Shown piece by piece: positions 10,411 to 22,254 of a stretch of DNA of 64,000 bases. Source of the stretch: Erythrophleum ivorense (taxonomy: Eukaryota; Streptophyta; Magnoliopsida; Fabales; Fabaceae); NCBI GenBank assembly GCA_026724425.1, contig JAIUCV010000007.1, positions 22,287,286 through 22,351,285 on the forward strand. Direction: 5' to 3'. Each line of letters starts with the position of its first letter. The stretch's first letter is position 1. The position numbers and the translations under genes were made by a program. Under the pieces are notes generated by a model that was not told the origin of the DNA, searched no databases, and saw only the letters and a program-made list of their open reading frames with translations.

Positions 10411-12616
10411 CTATCCCTCTCCTGGTAATTTCTAAGAGATTATAATTCTAGAACGTTACTTGAGGAAAGGGAGGTTCAGATTCAACCGACTATTATAATA
10501 ATTCTTTTGGGAAAATTTCATTTATTTATTATGATCTATTTGCTTTCAATTACAATTTTTTTAATTTTAAAAAAAATCACAACATTACATTATAATAAAC
10601 TCTCTAGTCTTAAATTTTAAAAATTTAACTATGTAAAATTATTAAAACATGTTTCTTATTATTTAATATCTAATTTTATCTCTCTGTTCATCCCGTCTAA
10701 CTAATCTAGCCATGATCTTTATGATCATTATGAACAAATTAATTAACAAGCTTGTGAAGGACAAATATCTTCTGTCTATATATGTGGATGGTGGTTGATT
10801 GCGAGAGATGCTTACTGGAAGAATTGCTTCTGATGTGAAAAGCTGTAAAAGAAAAGATCACCTAGCTGTGCTAGAAGGGAACCTCGCACAAGGAAGATAT
10901 GACAGAAAAAAGCAACCTTGAAAACTCATGATTACGAAGTAATCAAAACCTCAACCTTGTGGAAGGGTTTTGTAATTTCTCCTCACAAGGTTGAGGCTTT
11001 ATTATTTGGTGGTTTCTCCTCAACCATCAAACATTTCGGGGTGCAATTAATGTAGGCTTTAAAAGCACACTTGTTGGATTTTGGTATAAAAAACTTTGTT
11101 TTCGATCGATTTGGCTGCGACATCAACATCCATATAGTGAAAATTTGAAGTTTGGGAAGACGAAAAGGAGAACAAAAGGTGACGCTACGAAACATGCGAG
11201 AAAGTAGAAAATTGAACATGAAATTGGGAAATTTGAATATGAGAATTTTAAATTTGAACCAAAGTTATTTATATGTTTGTCCTAATTAATTAATTTAAAA
11301 AAATAATAGGAAAAATAGGAAAAATAATTAAAATAGACAAAAATGAGGGTTTTTGGATTCGAAAGTGGCCTTAACCAATAACCATGGCTAACATCATAGA
11401 AGACTCTAAAAAGCCTTTCATTGATATGTAACATAATACCCAAAACTAATCATGAATTAAAAGTTATGGCTGTTAAAAGCCAAGATACCCATTTATTAGC
11501 GATGGGCTTGTGTTTTTTAGCTTTTGATACTTAGCCCGCTTGATGTAACTAATATTAATAATATTAAGTTGGTAAATGCACTAGTGAACTCAAAAGACAA
11601 GTGTCCATCTTACAAGAATTAGTTACTTATAAATCTAAAAGTTTTTAGTTAGTGTTCGTTTAATAGAGTTTAGCCTTATGTACACCTAGTATATCAGAAG
11701 TCATCTTAGTGACTAGAAACTGAATAAAAGGACATAAAACCAAAAGAAATAAAAATACTTAATAAAAAACACAAAAGACTTAAAGAACCAAAATACACAA
11801 AAAACACACAAACCTTGGAAGAAATCGACACTAATTGCTCCACATATAAGCTCAAAAGATCAACACTGACTTTGTGGTGAATTCCTAAAGTATTAAGCAG
11901 CATGAAACTATATCTACCTCAAGTATCCTAATTCTAGTCCCACCAAAGTGGTGACAATAAATTTCACCTAGATTCAATTATACTTAGGATGCATTATAAA
12001 TTAATGAATTCTGGTCTAATTAATAGAATTGTCACTATAACAATGTTAATGATTTGTGACAGAAAGATATAATAGAGTTCCGAGATAATGACTTTTGAAT
12101 TTGTCCCACACTTTTACATTTAAAAAATTTAGATCGAAAAGTATAAAATAATAAAAAGAAGTAAAGAATTGACAATAACAGTAAAAAGTTGGGGTTGCAT
12201 ACTAATAGTAATTAATATTCTATCACTATCATTCATAAAATTATAATATAATATTATATATATACAAAATAATATATATAATTAAAAACATATAATGTAA
12301 ATTGAAAGAAATTTAAATTTACATAATTAATATATAATAAGTTAGTAATAATATAATATAAAGATCTATTTAATTTAATTTAAATTATAATTTTATTATA
12401 ATTTATATTTATTGTTAAATAACAATATTTATTTCATAAATCATTTATTATATTAATTAGGATAAATAAATATATACAAATCATGCAACAACAAAAAATT
12501 ATAAAAAACATTGACAAATTTTGAATATATTATTTTTTATATTTTTATATGTTAATAAAATTGTATTATTATTATTATAAGGAAAATATATTATATATAT
12601 GAATAAAATATTATTA
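10411..12616. other. AT-rich region, unassigned
   Basis: No gene is supported. The region holds one strong short hairpin (10949-10996) and extremely AT-rich DNA from ~12100 onward. Minus-strand frames of 78 and 65 codons (10983-11219 and 11706-11903) have no recognisable motif and are treated as chance. Confidence 0.35.
10949..10996. repeat. Perfect 13-bp inverted repeat (hairpin)
   Basis: CCTCAACCTTGTG at 10949-10961 is repeated inverted as CACAAGGTTGAGG at 10984-10996, with a 22-nt loop. It stands out from the AT-rich flanks. It may be the tip of a decayed foldback transposon or a transcription-stop-like hairpin; function unknown. Confidence 0.6.
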
Positions 12617-15600
12617 GTACATATAACAACTCTCTGTAAACGTGAGAAACGTAATGTCTAATTTTTCTATAAACGTGCAAAATCCACTGGATATAAAAGT
12701 AAATTTCCTGAAATGAGAGATTTAAGACCAAATAAAATTAGGATAAAATTTTAAATAATAAAAATAAAAATCCAAGGCCCAAGGTACCTAGAAACTAGAG
12801 ACAAAGAGGTTTAATAAAATTGCCAAAAGTATAATGATATTTTCGTAATTTTGGATACTTTTTAGAAAATTCAAAAGAAAAATTTTTAAATAAGAAAAAT
12901 GAGTTTCTCGGGATTATCAAAGGCCCCAAAAATTATATGAACCCCTAGAATGACTCAAATCCTTCCAGTTGATGTTTTACAACATCGATTGACCTAAACT
13001 TTGACTGATTTATTCAGAAAGGTTTTACACCCAAATTGAGTGATTCTAGTGGTATTTTATAAGTTAGAGAACCTAATTTTATGATGAAAAAAATAATTCT
13101 AAAAAAGGAATTTAAATGAGCCTTAAATGAAATAGCCCAAAAATGGGATATAGATGAAATTTTTAATAAACAATTTTAAGAGAATCCCTTCTTAGACGTG
13201 GCATCCCATTCTCTTCTCCCTTAGACCAACTTATGTTCTACTGAAAATAGAGGGAGAGAAAAGCAAGGAGGAATGCACAAGAGGGTGGAAGAAGAGGAAG
13301 GAAAAACCATGGAAAAGGTAAGGAAAAGGGTGAAATTTTATGGTCCTTCCTTCATTAAGTTTGTTCTCCTCCTTCTTCCTTTTCTTTCTATGGTTCCCAT
13401 GAGTGATTTAGATCTACTTTGGGCTTAGCTCAGAAGGAGGAAGATAGAGTTTGAAGGAGAGAAGTATACCAAGCAGAAGAGCTCTTGAAACAAGCCAAGA
13501 AACAAGGTAATTCTCTTAACTTCCATTAGACTCCTTTGTTGTTCTTCAAGGGAGGTATTTCGTCCTACTTAGAGCCCATCCAAGAGAGAATAAATTCTGG
13601 TCATAGTAAGGGAGAATCTTAGGTTTTAGAGTGTGAGAAATAAGTATATGCAAAGAATTTCAACTAAGATGCATTAGAAACTAAGTTGGCACAACTTGGA
13701 ATTTTCAAACAATTGATGAAATATAATTTTTCCTAGAAGTATTCTAGCTTATGTAAGACTTGGTATGAGTTTCTTAGACCTCTAGGAAGTTGCATAAGTG
13801 CCATCCCCTTCATGAAAAGTGAAGTAAACTCCATGGGCTCCAAACAAGGAGCATGTCTCGGCCTAGGTTATACCAAGCACCTAGAAAGTGTTTTAATTTG
13901 TTCTAAGCTTAGAATGGGACTAGATATGGTGGAAGAACATCAAAGGATGCCTTGGAAAAATTGTAGAAGCCATGTAATGTGAGATGGAGGTGTAGGCTTC
14001 ATAATGAGACATTAGGAAGTAACTTATAGCTAGGCTCCTTATAATAAAAGTGTGATAACTCCAAGGAGTTTAAAGGGAGTCAAGAGACCTAGAATGAATG
14101 AGAAATGGGAGCCAAGATCATAAATTCTTATTGTTGCTTCATTAGGTCCTTTATGGAAGCATAATGAAGCCATATGAGAGAATAGGCATGTATAGAGTTT
14201 CTTTGAAGCCAAATTTGATTCCAAAGCTTGATTTGTGTCTCATTTAATATGTTAGGCCAAGACAATCAAAAACACCTCCATGGTATATGTTTGGCCGAAA
14301 GGGAATAAGAGAAAGACAAAGGAAGAGTTGTGATTTGGCTCTAAAGTAGCTCTCTAACCTTTCTCTCATGCATTCTTAGTTGTTTTCTTGTCTTTGAATG
14401 TGTATATGCATGTTCATGCCATGAGAAATGTTTCTAGCTATTTTCTACATGCCATGGTATCATTATGTGCATAAAATGTGTGTTATGAATGTGTTATAGC
14501 TTGAATGGTGAAGCCAAAAGTTCCTTAGCAAAGGTAAAGATGAACAAAAAGTCTTTAAGATTGGGTAAGACAAAGCCAAAAGTCTCAAGAAGAGTGAAAC
14601 TAAGTCAAAAGTCCCTTGAAAATAGGTGAAGCAAGTCTAAAAGTTCTAAAGAAAGGGAGTGAGTCTAAACTAATTCTTTGAAAGCCAATGTATGATATGT
14701 ATGAGCATCTTACACATGAAAATGAATTTATGTATGGTTACTAGTTGCTTAATGTTCATATATGCATTATTGGACTTGAAAATGTGTCTATTATGTATGA
14801 TTGAAAGGTTAAGAGCTATTAGAATTCTTAAAATCTCACTATTTCCCCTTCAATGTCTAACTATATCTAGGTAGGCCAAGTGAGCCAAGGAATGGGAGCC
14901 ACCACTCATGAAGACAAGGACTTTGACAAAGAATTTGCTATATAGTCATTTTGTTGCCATATTAGTGTCAAATGATGTAACCATATGTTGTATATGATAT
15001 GCCTTGTATATATGAACAAGTGAGAAAGTAGTTTTATGATGTATGGGTAATTAGAGCTCTTGGACAAGTTTTGCATGTTGTTTTTGACCATTCTCACGTG
15101 CTTAAGAGGTCATGGCCAAGGTAGAAGAGCATTTGGTATAAATTTAACCCTATTTGATGCCTAAAAAGTCTATTTTGGCACCCTATATTACAAACTGACC
15201 AAATGAATGAATTTTTCCATGAAAATTGTCCTAATTATAGGTTTCATCTAGTGCTTTTTTTATCTAAAAACCACATTATTTGGAGCTCTAGAGAATCAAT
15301 TATGAATTTCTAAAGTTGGAAAAAAAATTTAGATTTGGTATGTGCACTGTTCATATGATTAATTTCTTCTCCTATGTCATTTGAGGGCTAAATGATATCC
15401 AATGCTCATGATATTTTATATACATAAACTAAACAGATAATCTTTCTATAGCCATTGAGATAACCTCATTTGGAGTTATATTGAGGGAGATATAAAGTTT
15501 TGAAGTTGGTGGTCAGTACTAGTAATGTAGAAGGACCTCTGATATTGTTCCATCAATTTCTATAAGATAAATGCTTCTATTTTAGTTTGGAAATATTTTT

Positions 15601-16356
15601 ACCTTCTAGTAACATCCATATCTTTCTATAATAGTATGTTTTGCTAGGTTTTGATTTTTCTAGAATTAGTTATGAAATTTTGAAGTTTATATCAGAAACT
15701 TATGACAACAAATCTGGACAGCTGGACCTTTGGTGTGATTCTATTATCAACCATGATCCAGTTGATGTTTTCATAGATTGAAATGATTTTTAACCTATAG
15801 TTAACTTTTAAGGCTTTCCATAAAGTTATCATTTGATAGATTTTGATTTTTATAAAATTAATTATGATTTTTCAAAATTGATGTCAAAAACTTGGAAGCT
15901 GGACCCGATGTAACTTATAATTTTTTTATGTGGGGCTTCCAGTCCGAATTGTATGTGATGTTTTATGATGTTCATGACTTGTTGGGTAAATTATGAGTAA
16001 AGGATGATATTGAGAAGTTCACAAGATCCACAAAACTTAATATGAATTTTTAAAACCCTACATAACACAATATAATGCAAGTAAATCATTGATTTTGTGG
16101 GATGTGGCTGAAAACCCGAGGTTATTGAGATGTTTAATGTGTTTTATGATTTATGTGGATATGTTATGGATGGAGAGTAATGTTGATGAGTTCTTTCAGT
16201 CCCTCAAACTATAAATCATGAATATGGTCTTCCAATCATACAATTTTTCATAAAGGAAAACATTGATTTCCTTGTAAATGTTGTCTAATATGCTATGAAT
16301 GGATTGAGATAGACCATAAGACCATTGTGTATATGTTAAGAGACTAAAGTATTATA
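12617..16356 (+). repeat. 5' LTR of the LARD-like element (R1 subgroup B)
   Basis: It aligns with 24520-28357 over its whole length. The 3' end ...CTAAAGTATTATA lies 4 bp before the PBS. It carries GGTAAG-type donor-like sites at 13317 and 13506, the ~31-bp motif array at 14514-14675, and the subgroup B box ACCTCATTTGGAG near 15465. A ~95-bp segment present in the 3' LTR (about 26905-26999) is absent here at ~14999. Confidence 0.85.
14514..14675 (+). repeat. ~31-bp tandem motif array inside R1 LTR
   Basis: AAAAG(T) cores occur at about 14516, 14547, 14578, 14607 and 14639, each in a loose unit of the form GYCAAAAGTCYYT..A..RGTGAR. Equivalent arrays are in all other full R1 copies, at about 20150-20335, 26430-26585, 31995-32210, 44938-45115, 49400-49570, 54180-54350 and 60395-60590 (reverse strand in the minus copies). 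The period is close to three DNA helical turns. No coding sense was found. Confidence 0.65.
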
Positions 16357-16360
16357 TTTT

Positions 16361-16373
16361 TGGTATCAGAGCC
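16361..16373 (+). promoter_or_regulatory. Primer-binding site, tRNA-iMet
   Basis: TGGTATCAGAGCC is complementary to the 3' end of plant initiator methionine tRNA and starts minus-strand DNA synthesis. It lies 4 bp after the 5' LTR end, as expected. It defines the element as + strand. Confidence 0.9.
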
Positions 16374-18535
16374 AAGTTCCAGGCCTTCTAGGATTGTATA
16401 GGGCTTGAGGAAGTAATGTTACAAATATGTGTAAACTTGTACAAGTATGTATGAGCTTGTTCAGGACATTTTGGGTGCCAAAAGGAAGCATATGTCTATG
16501 TTTATGCTAAGTGAGATGTGGGATGATCTTGAGTAGGTAGTGAATCTTAGGAAAGGTTGGCCTATAGAGTTTCTAAAGTAGAGATAAGTGATTCCATGGC
16601 TAGAGCCCTATAGATTATGATAGCTCACCGAGATTAGTAGCAAGCCATATGTATATGCAACAAGTGATTATTACTTAGTTGCTAGAAAGGCTTGCTCAGA
16701 GGGGTTATGAGAGGCCTAATTCTCCTTGATTACCATACTCACACCATTCTAAGATATTTTGCCTGATGTAGAGATAGGCAGTGAAGCAAAGCAATAAGAG
16801 GTGAAACTGCTATGCACAAGAACTAGTTTAGAGGGGAAATGAGAGAGAGCTATTCCCCCAGCTACAACACCCAAATGCCTAGATGAATTAGAGAGCCTAA
16901 AAAATTATTCTCTTAAGTCAGAGACTAGAGTCTATAGGTAACACTCCATAAAACCCTGATAGCCTATATATACCAATTGGTAGCACATGCATAAGTAATA
17001 GGCAGAACCCTTTAGACTTGATAGTGGGTTAAATACAGAGATAGTTGAGGCTCAGATTACATAGCTAGAGAAGAAGTATCCGATTATGATGGAGTATAGT
17101 TGCCATATGGAAGGCCTTGTTGGTCATATTCAGACTAACCTGAGAGATAAACTATTAGGGGGTCAATTAAAGCATAGAAAGTTAAGGCCCCTAGTATGAG
17201 CAAGATGAAGGAAAGGTAAATGAACAACTTAGAAGCTCACAAAAAATAAGTAAGTGATAAATGAACAGTGGGCTTACTGCATGAGATTGAGAAAGGAGAT
17301 TCATATAGCTTATGACTTAGCCCGAGAATGTTTGAGATTAAGTAGCAACTAGAGTTAGAATATTAAGCATAGGAGTAGTAAGGTTGTAGAGTCTCGCCTA
17401 CCTGGGATACTAGCTTGTGTGACAATGAACAACGAGCTAATATGATGAGCCTAAGACGTATAGATTATGTCATGAGTATATATGCAAGGGAAGGATACAT
17501 TGTATAGGCGAACAAATGCCTTACCACACCCCACATTATATGCTAAAACCCCTTGTCAAAAGACCTTGTACTTATTGTTAGAAAAACCTTGTTAACAAGG
17601 TCTCAAAATTTACATTGTAGAATATAAGACCTTGTCAACAAGATCTTAAATCTTGTCAACAAGATCTTAAATCTTGGTAACAAGATGGTCGTATAACCTA
17701 TAACTGATATGATCTAATGCTAATAATATCAGAGAATGTAGTGAGTATACAAGGAGGAGGTACCTTAAATGTGATACCCTAAAATGGGGGTGACTAGCTC
17801 AGTGTTAGAAATTCAGAAAAGAGAAATTGTCATAAGGATCCCAATATGAAGGTTTTCCCTAGTTTAATAAGAAGAAAGTAAGATATAGTTGGATACAAGA
17901 TCACCCAGCTAGTGGTTAGTAACTCTCTAGGAGATAAACCCTTGATTTGGTGATTTCAAAGATATGAGAAAGTGAGGAAGAATTAAGGGATGAGTAGCTA
18001 GAAACGGGTACTCTCACTTTAGTAACGACTAGAGAAGAGTTAATAGAGGAAGCATAGTAAAGGCAGACAGATAAGAATTTCAACTTGATCAAATGAGCTT
18101 CCCTAATATGAGGTTAATGTAACATGGAAGCACAAGAGTAGTACGAGCATTGAGTGGAGCATCTAGTAATGAAAATTTAGGACATGGACAATGTATGAGC
18201 CGAATTAGATTAATAAAACCCTAAAATGAACAAATTATGCTCTTAAAGATGAGAGTTAAAGGGTTAAGTAGAAAGAAAACCTAGCTCTCTGACTAGAGTG
18301 TAGAGAAGAGCTGAGGCAAACAGCTAGCGCCTCAGTACTCCCAAGGAAGCTAAAGAAAGTCAAAAGCCACCTAAAAAGGTGAGATCCAACATTATGTAGA
18401 GAAGAAACGTAAGTCTAGAGCTTTATAGAAGATAAAGTCTGGGGTTCACATAAAATAAAATTCGTTATGGAGGAACAATCTAATTGAAAGGAATAAAGCA
18501 AGAAAATAAAAGGAATTAGACCTTCTGTAACATCA
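16374..18535 (+). other. LARD interior, left part, non-coding
   Basis: The plus strand is purine-rich with dense stops in all frames. No gag-like zinc knuckle or protease motif was found. The interior continues at 22255 after the nested solo LTR. Confidence 0.65.
17587..17684. repeat. Palindrome array, CTTGTTAACAAG type
   Basis: The perfect palindrome CCTTGTTAACAAGG at 17587-17600 is followed by CTTGTCAACAAG at 17631-17642 and 17652-17663 and by CTTGGTAACAAG at 17673-17684. The last three repeat with a 21-bp period and share the spacer ATCTTAAAT. It could bind a dimeric protein or fold in RNA; function unknown. Confidence 0.75.
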
Positions 18536-21500
18536 TAAATTCTAGCTCATTTCATGACATTCATGAGCTTCACATCATCAATTCCATGAAAGTGTAGAGA
18601 AAAAGGGAATGAAATAATGACTATTTTCGCATTGCGTCGTGTTTAACAATTCCATTCGGTATCATGTGGACTGTGCGAGTATATACTATACTTTCTTATA
18701 TTTAATTACATCAATACAACTCTTTTACATCATAAAATCATGCCCACAACTCATGGAAATCAAAGGAGAGGTCAAATTACTTAAGTGCATTTTCGGCCAA
18801 ATTTGGCCCCTTTTTTTACCAAACATTAAAAAATCATAACTAATTCTAAAAACATTTAAATCATACATTCTTGGCCATTCTAGAAAGATACAGATGTCTA
18901 CTTTAGACTAAAAATATGTCCAGATCATAACATTCATCACAAAGGACGTTTGACATCCAAAATTGTCTAAAGGTTAGACTGCATTCTGGAACTATCATAG
19001 AATTCTGCAGAAAACTTTGAAAATGTCCAATTAATTCCAAAAAAATCCAATCCATGCAAATGATATCAATATGGAAATCTGTGGATGTTAGATAGATAGA
19101 AAAAATATCTCTAGACCAGTTCATTAGGCCCAGACCTTTGAATTTAATGAAAAAGTAACTTAAGTCGAGCAAAATTTTTGATGCTGGACAGAATGTTCAA
19201 AAATTTATATATCTCTCTCTAGACCTCCAAATAAGGTGCTTCTAGTCGGTACGAGTCACTGTAAATGTCTAGTTTCTTTGTATAAAATTTTATGGCAATT
19301 GGACATCATTTGGGCTTTGTGTGACAGAATTCATTTTCGAACCAAATGAATAGTGCAGCAAACCAAAACCAGAAAAATGGCCCACTTTGAAAAATTCTCA
19401 AATATTCTGTAGACCTAAGAAAATTATGATCTTTAGCTTTCTAAAAAGCTCTTAATGAGACTAATTGTATGCCAAATCTTAGATCAAGAATAACTTATTT
19501 GGGTAAAAAATGATATGGGATTCCATTATGGTTATTTTTGGCTCCATATGGGATACCAAAATTACCAAATGGCTTTCATTTGGCTTTGACACCTTTTAGG
19601 CAAGTCTAAAAGCACATTTAGGACTTGTGTGAACTGCCAAAATGGTCTCAAATCCCATGCATCTCATTTTGGCCTTTCCATGCACACATATGCACAATTC
19701 CATAAACTCATTCATGAAGCTATCTTTGCCATACATACTCAATTCATATTCCATCATTCACATAACACATACTTTCATTCCTACTTCATATAATAGCATA
19801 ATTACATATGTCTCAAGGGTCATAAACCATCTACACATTAATATACATCTTATGGTTCATTATGGCTTTAAAAGGAAATTGCTAGACATATGGATGTCAA
19901 TCTTCCTCCTTCAATATTGTCGGCCCCCATTAAAATATCCACTTGTTCCACCTAGCATGTGAGATCATTGGAGAGGAGGGAATGAGATTCAAAGAATCCC
20001 AATAGCTCATCTTCCATTCAATCATACATAATATATGCAAAGCAAGCCTTAAAAATGCATGTATGGACATACATGAACATTCAAGAACCAAGCTTAGCAT
20101 GTGAACAAGTCATACAAGACATTCAAGAGCTTACCAAGTGTTTGGATTAGCCTCACACTTTTCCTCATGGATTTTGGACTTGCCTTACCCATTCTTTAAG
20201 AGCTTTGGACTCAACCATACTCTTGGGTGCCCACTTTATTTTTGGGAAACTCTTTACTTTATCTAAACCAATCTTAAGGGTTCTTGGCTCATCCTCACCA
20301 TAGTCAAGAGTTCTTGGCCTCTCCATACTCAAGTAAACTCAAACAAACATCATATATTCATTTGAAAATATAATATGTCATCATGAAATCATGGCACATA
20401 AAATCATGCTATCATACCTTTTATGGCTTGAAAATACACATACAGACATTCTAAGACAAGCTAAACATACATTTATGCATGAAAGAAGGTGGAGAGAGCT
20501 ACCTTACACATAATCACACACTTTTTCCTTGGATTTCAAGCCTCCTCTTTTGGTCACAAACCCACAAGCTTGTAGAGATAGTTTCTCTTGGCCTAGATAC
20601 AATTTATGGGAGCCAATTAGGTTCATGAAATAATCTTTAAGGCCATACAATTTGATTAGATGCTAGATTGCTCTATAAGCTCCATTATGGTCCATAAATA
20701 CACCTAATGAAGTAACACCCCTCAAATAAATTCTAGGCTCCATTCTTTCCTTTCAAATATAATTCTTGACTCCTTTTAAGCCTCTTGGAGTCATCACACA
20801 ATTAAAACAAAGAGCCTAACATCATGTTGCTTCTTTAGGTCATAATATGGGACCTAAGGCACCAAATCACTTTCTATGAGTTCTAAATTTTTTCTAAGGC
20901 CTCCTCTCATTTTCATTCATCAAATATGACTCAAGAATGGCCTTAGAAAAATTTAAAACTCTCCCTAGCTATAAGAACATGGTTTGGCCAAGACTATGCA
21001 TGGTTTAGGGTTCATTGGAGTGTGCTTTGTTTTCTTGAAGAAGGAAGCTTGTGGGGAGCATCTTAGGGATCTTAGAAACTCATTTAAACTCTTAATTAAA
21101 CCTAGGAATCATCACATAAGGTCAGATTTTACAAGGTGCACACAAAACCCTAGAATTTGCATCTTGAAATCTAATGATTTTTTGATAATTCCCTTTGCAT
21201 TTCTTAATCTCCACACCCTTTTTTCTTAGATTCATGCTTGGTTCTACCTAAAAATCATCTCCTCCTAGGGTTTTCTCAAGTAGGGCGAAATGGTAGAGAA
21301 GGGAACCAAAGATGGCAACCATAGGAAGAGAAATTACCTTGTTTTCTTGCTTTTTCTCACTTGAATCTTGTGTTCTTTGAGCTCCTTTCTTCAAATCCGA
21401 ATTTTCCCCTCAATTTCTCCCTTAAAACAGATTTGTAAACTTCATTTTAATCATAGGAAACAAAGAAGAATGGAGGAAAGAAGGTTTGGATGGAAGAAAG

Positions 21501-22249
21501 CATAGAAAATTACCAAGAATCCATACCTTTTTCTTGATTTTTCTCCTCCTTTTCTTCCCCTTCTTGTGAGCCTAAGAGAGAAGATCATATTCTGTATTTT
21601 GGGCAGAAATTTCGTGCTTAAGAAGATGGGAGAAGAAAGGGAAAGTGTGTGGGAGCTTCTAGAAACACACTTTTTCAAAAATTCTAATTTTATCCTTCTG
21701 TAATGGCAATTTTGTTTCAGCTTCGTTTTATCTCCTTTTTGAAAACCTTCTCTTCCATTATCAAATTTAGGTTCTCAATTTAATAAAATGCCTTTGGAAT
21801 CACTCAATTTGGAGCTAAAACCTTACCGAATGAACTGGTCAAAATTCAGGTCAACCGACATTGGAAAACGTCCACCAAAGGGGATTTAACTGTCCCGAAG
21901 CTTTTTATAGTTTTCAGGGCCTTTGAGAACCCTGGGTGGGGAACTCAAAAATTTCATTTAAAAAGCCCTCCTATGTGAATTCCAAAATTTACTCAAAATT
22001 ACGAAAATGCCATTACGTTTTGTAAACTTTTCGTAAGAAATTGTTTTTTCATGCTAGCTCTATTTTTCTTTTCGTTTGAGCCTGGGATTCTCAGTTTTAG
22101 GAGTCCAGAATGCTTCCCAAATTTTTTGGGACTTAACTACTTCATTTTGAGGGACTTCCTTTTGTATCCGGTGATTCCATTCATTGACAGAGAAATCGTA
22201 CGTTACGTTTCTCACTTTTTCTCTCATTTTCAGAGGACCAGATATTATA
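18536..22249 (-). mobile_element. Nested solo LTR, R1 subgroup A
   Basis: On the + strand it starts TGTAACATCATAAATTC and ends GAGGACCAGATATTATA. It is flanked by a perfect 5-bp target duplication, CCTTC at 18531-18535 and 22250-22254. It has no PBS or interior, so it is the product of recombination between two LTRs after insertion into the LARD interior. The orientation is opposite to the host. It is of a different subgroup from the host LTRs and close to the solo copy at 30401-34129. The motif array is at ~20150-20335. Frames inside it are chance frames. Confidence 0.9.
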
Positions 22250-22254
22250 CCTTC

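Noticed and set aside
17631..17684. Short regular repeats resembling a CRISPR array
   Set aside because: The repeats are 12 bp with a 9-bp near-constant spacer, in plant retrotransposon DNA. A CRISPR array needs longer repeats and unique spacers.
19642..19962. 106-codon frame with many His and Ile residues
   Set aside because: It lies antisense in a solo LTR and comes from the CATACAT-rich repeat sequence; similar frames recur at the same place in other copies (for example 31494 and 48890).
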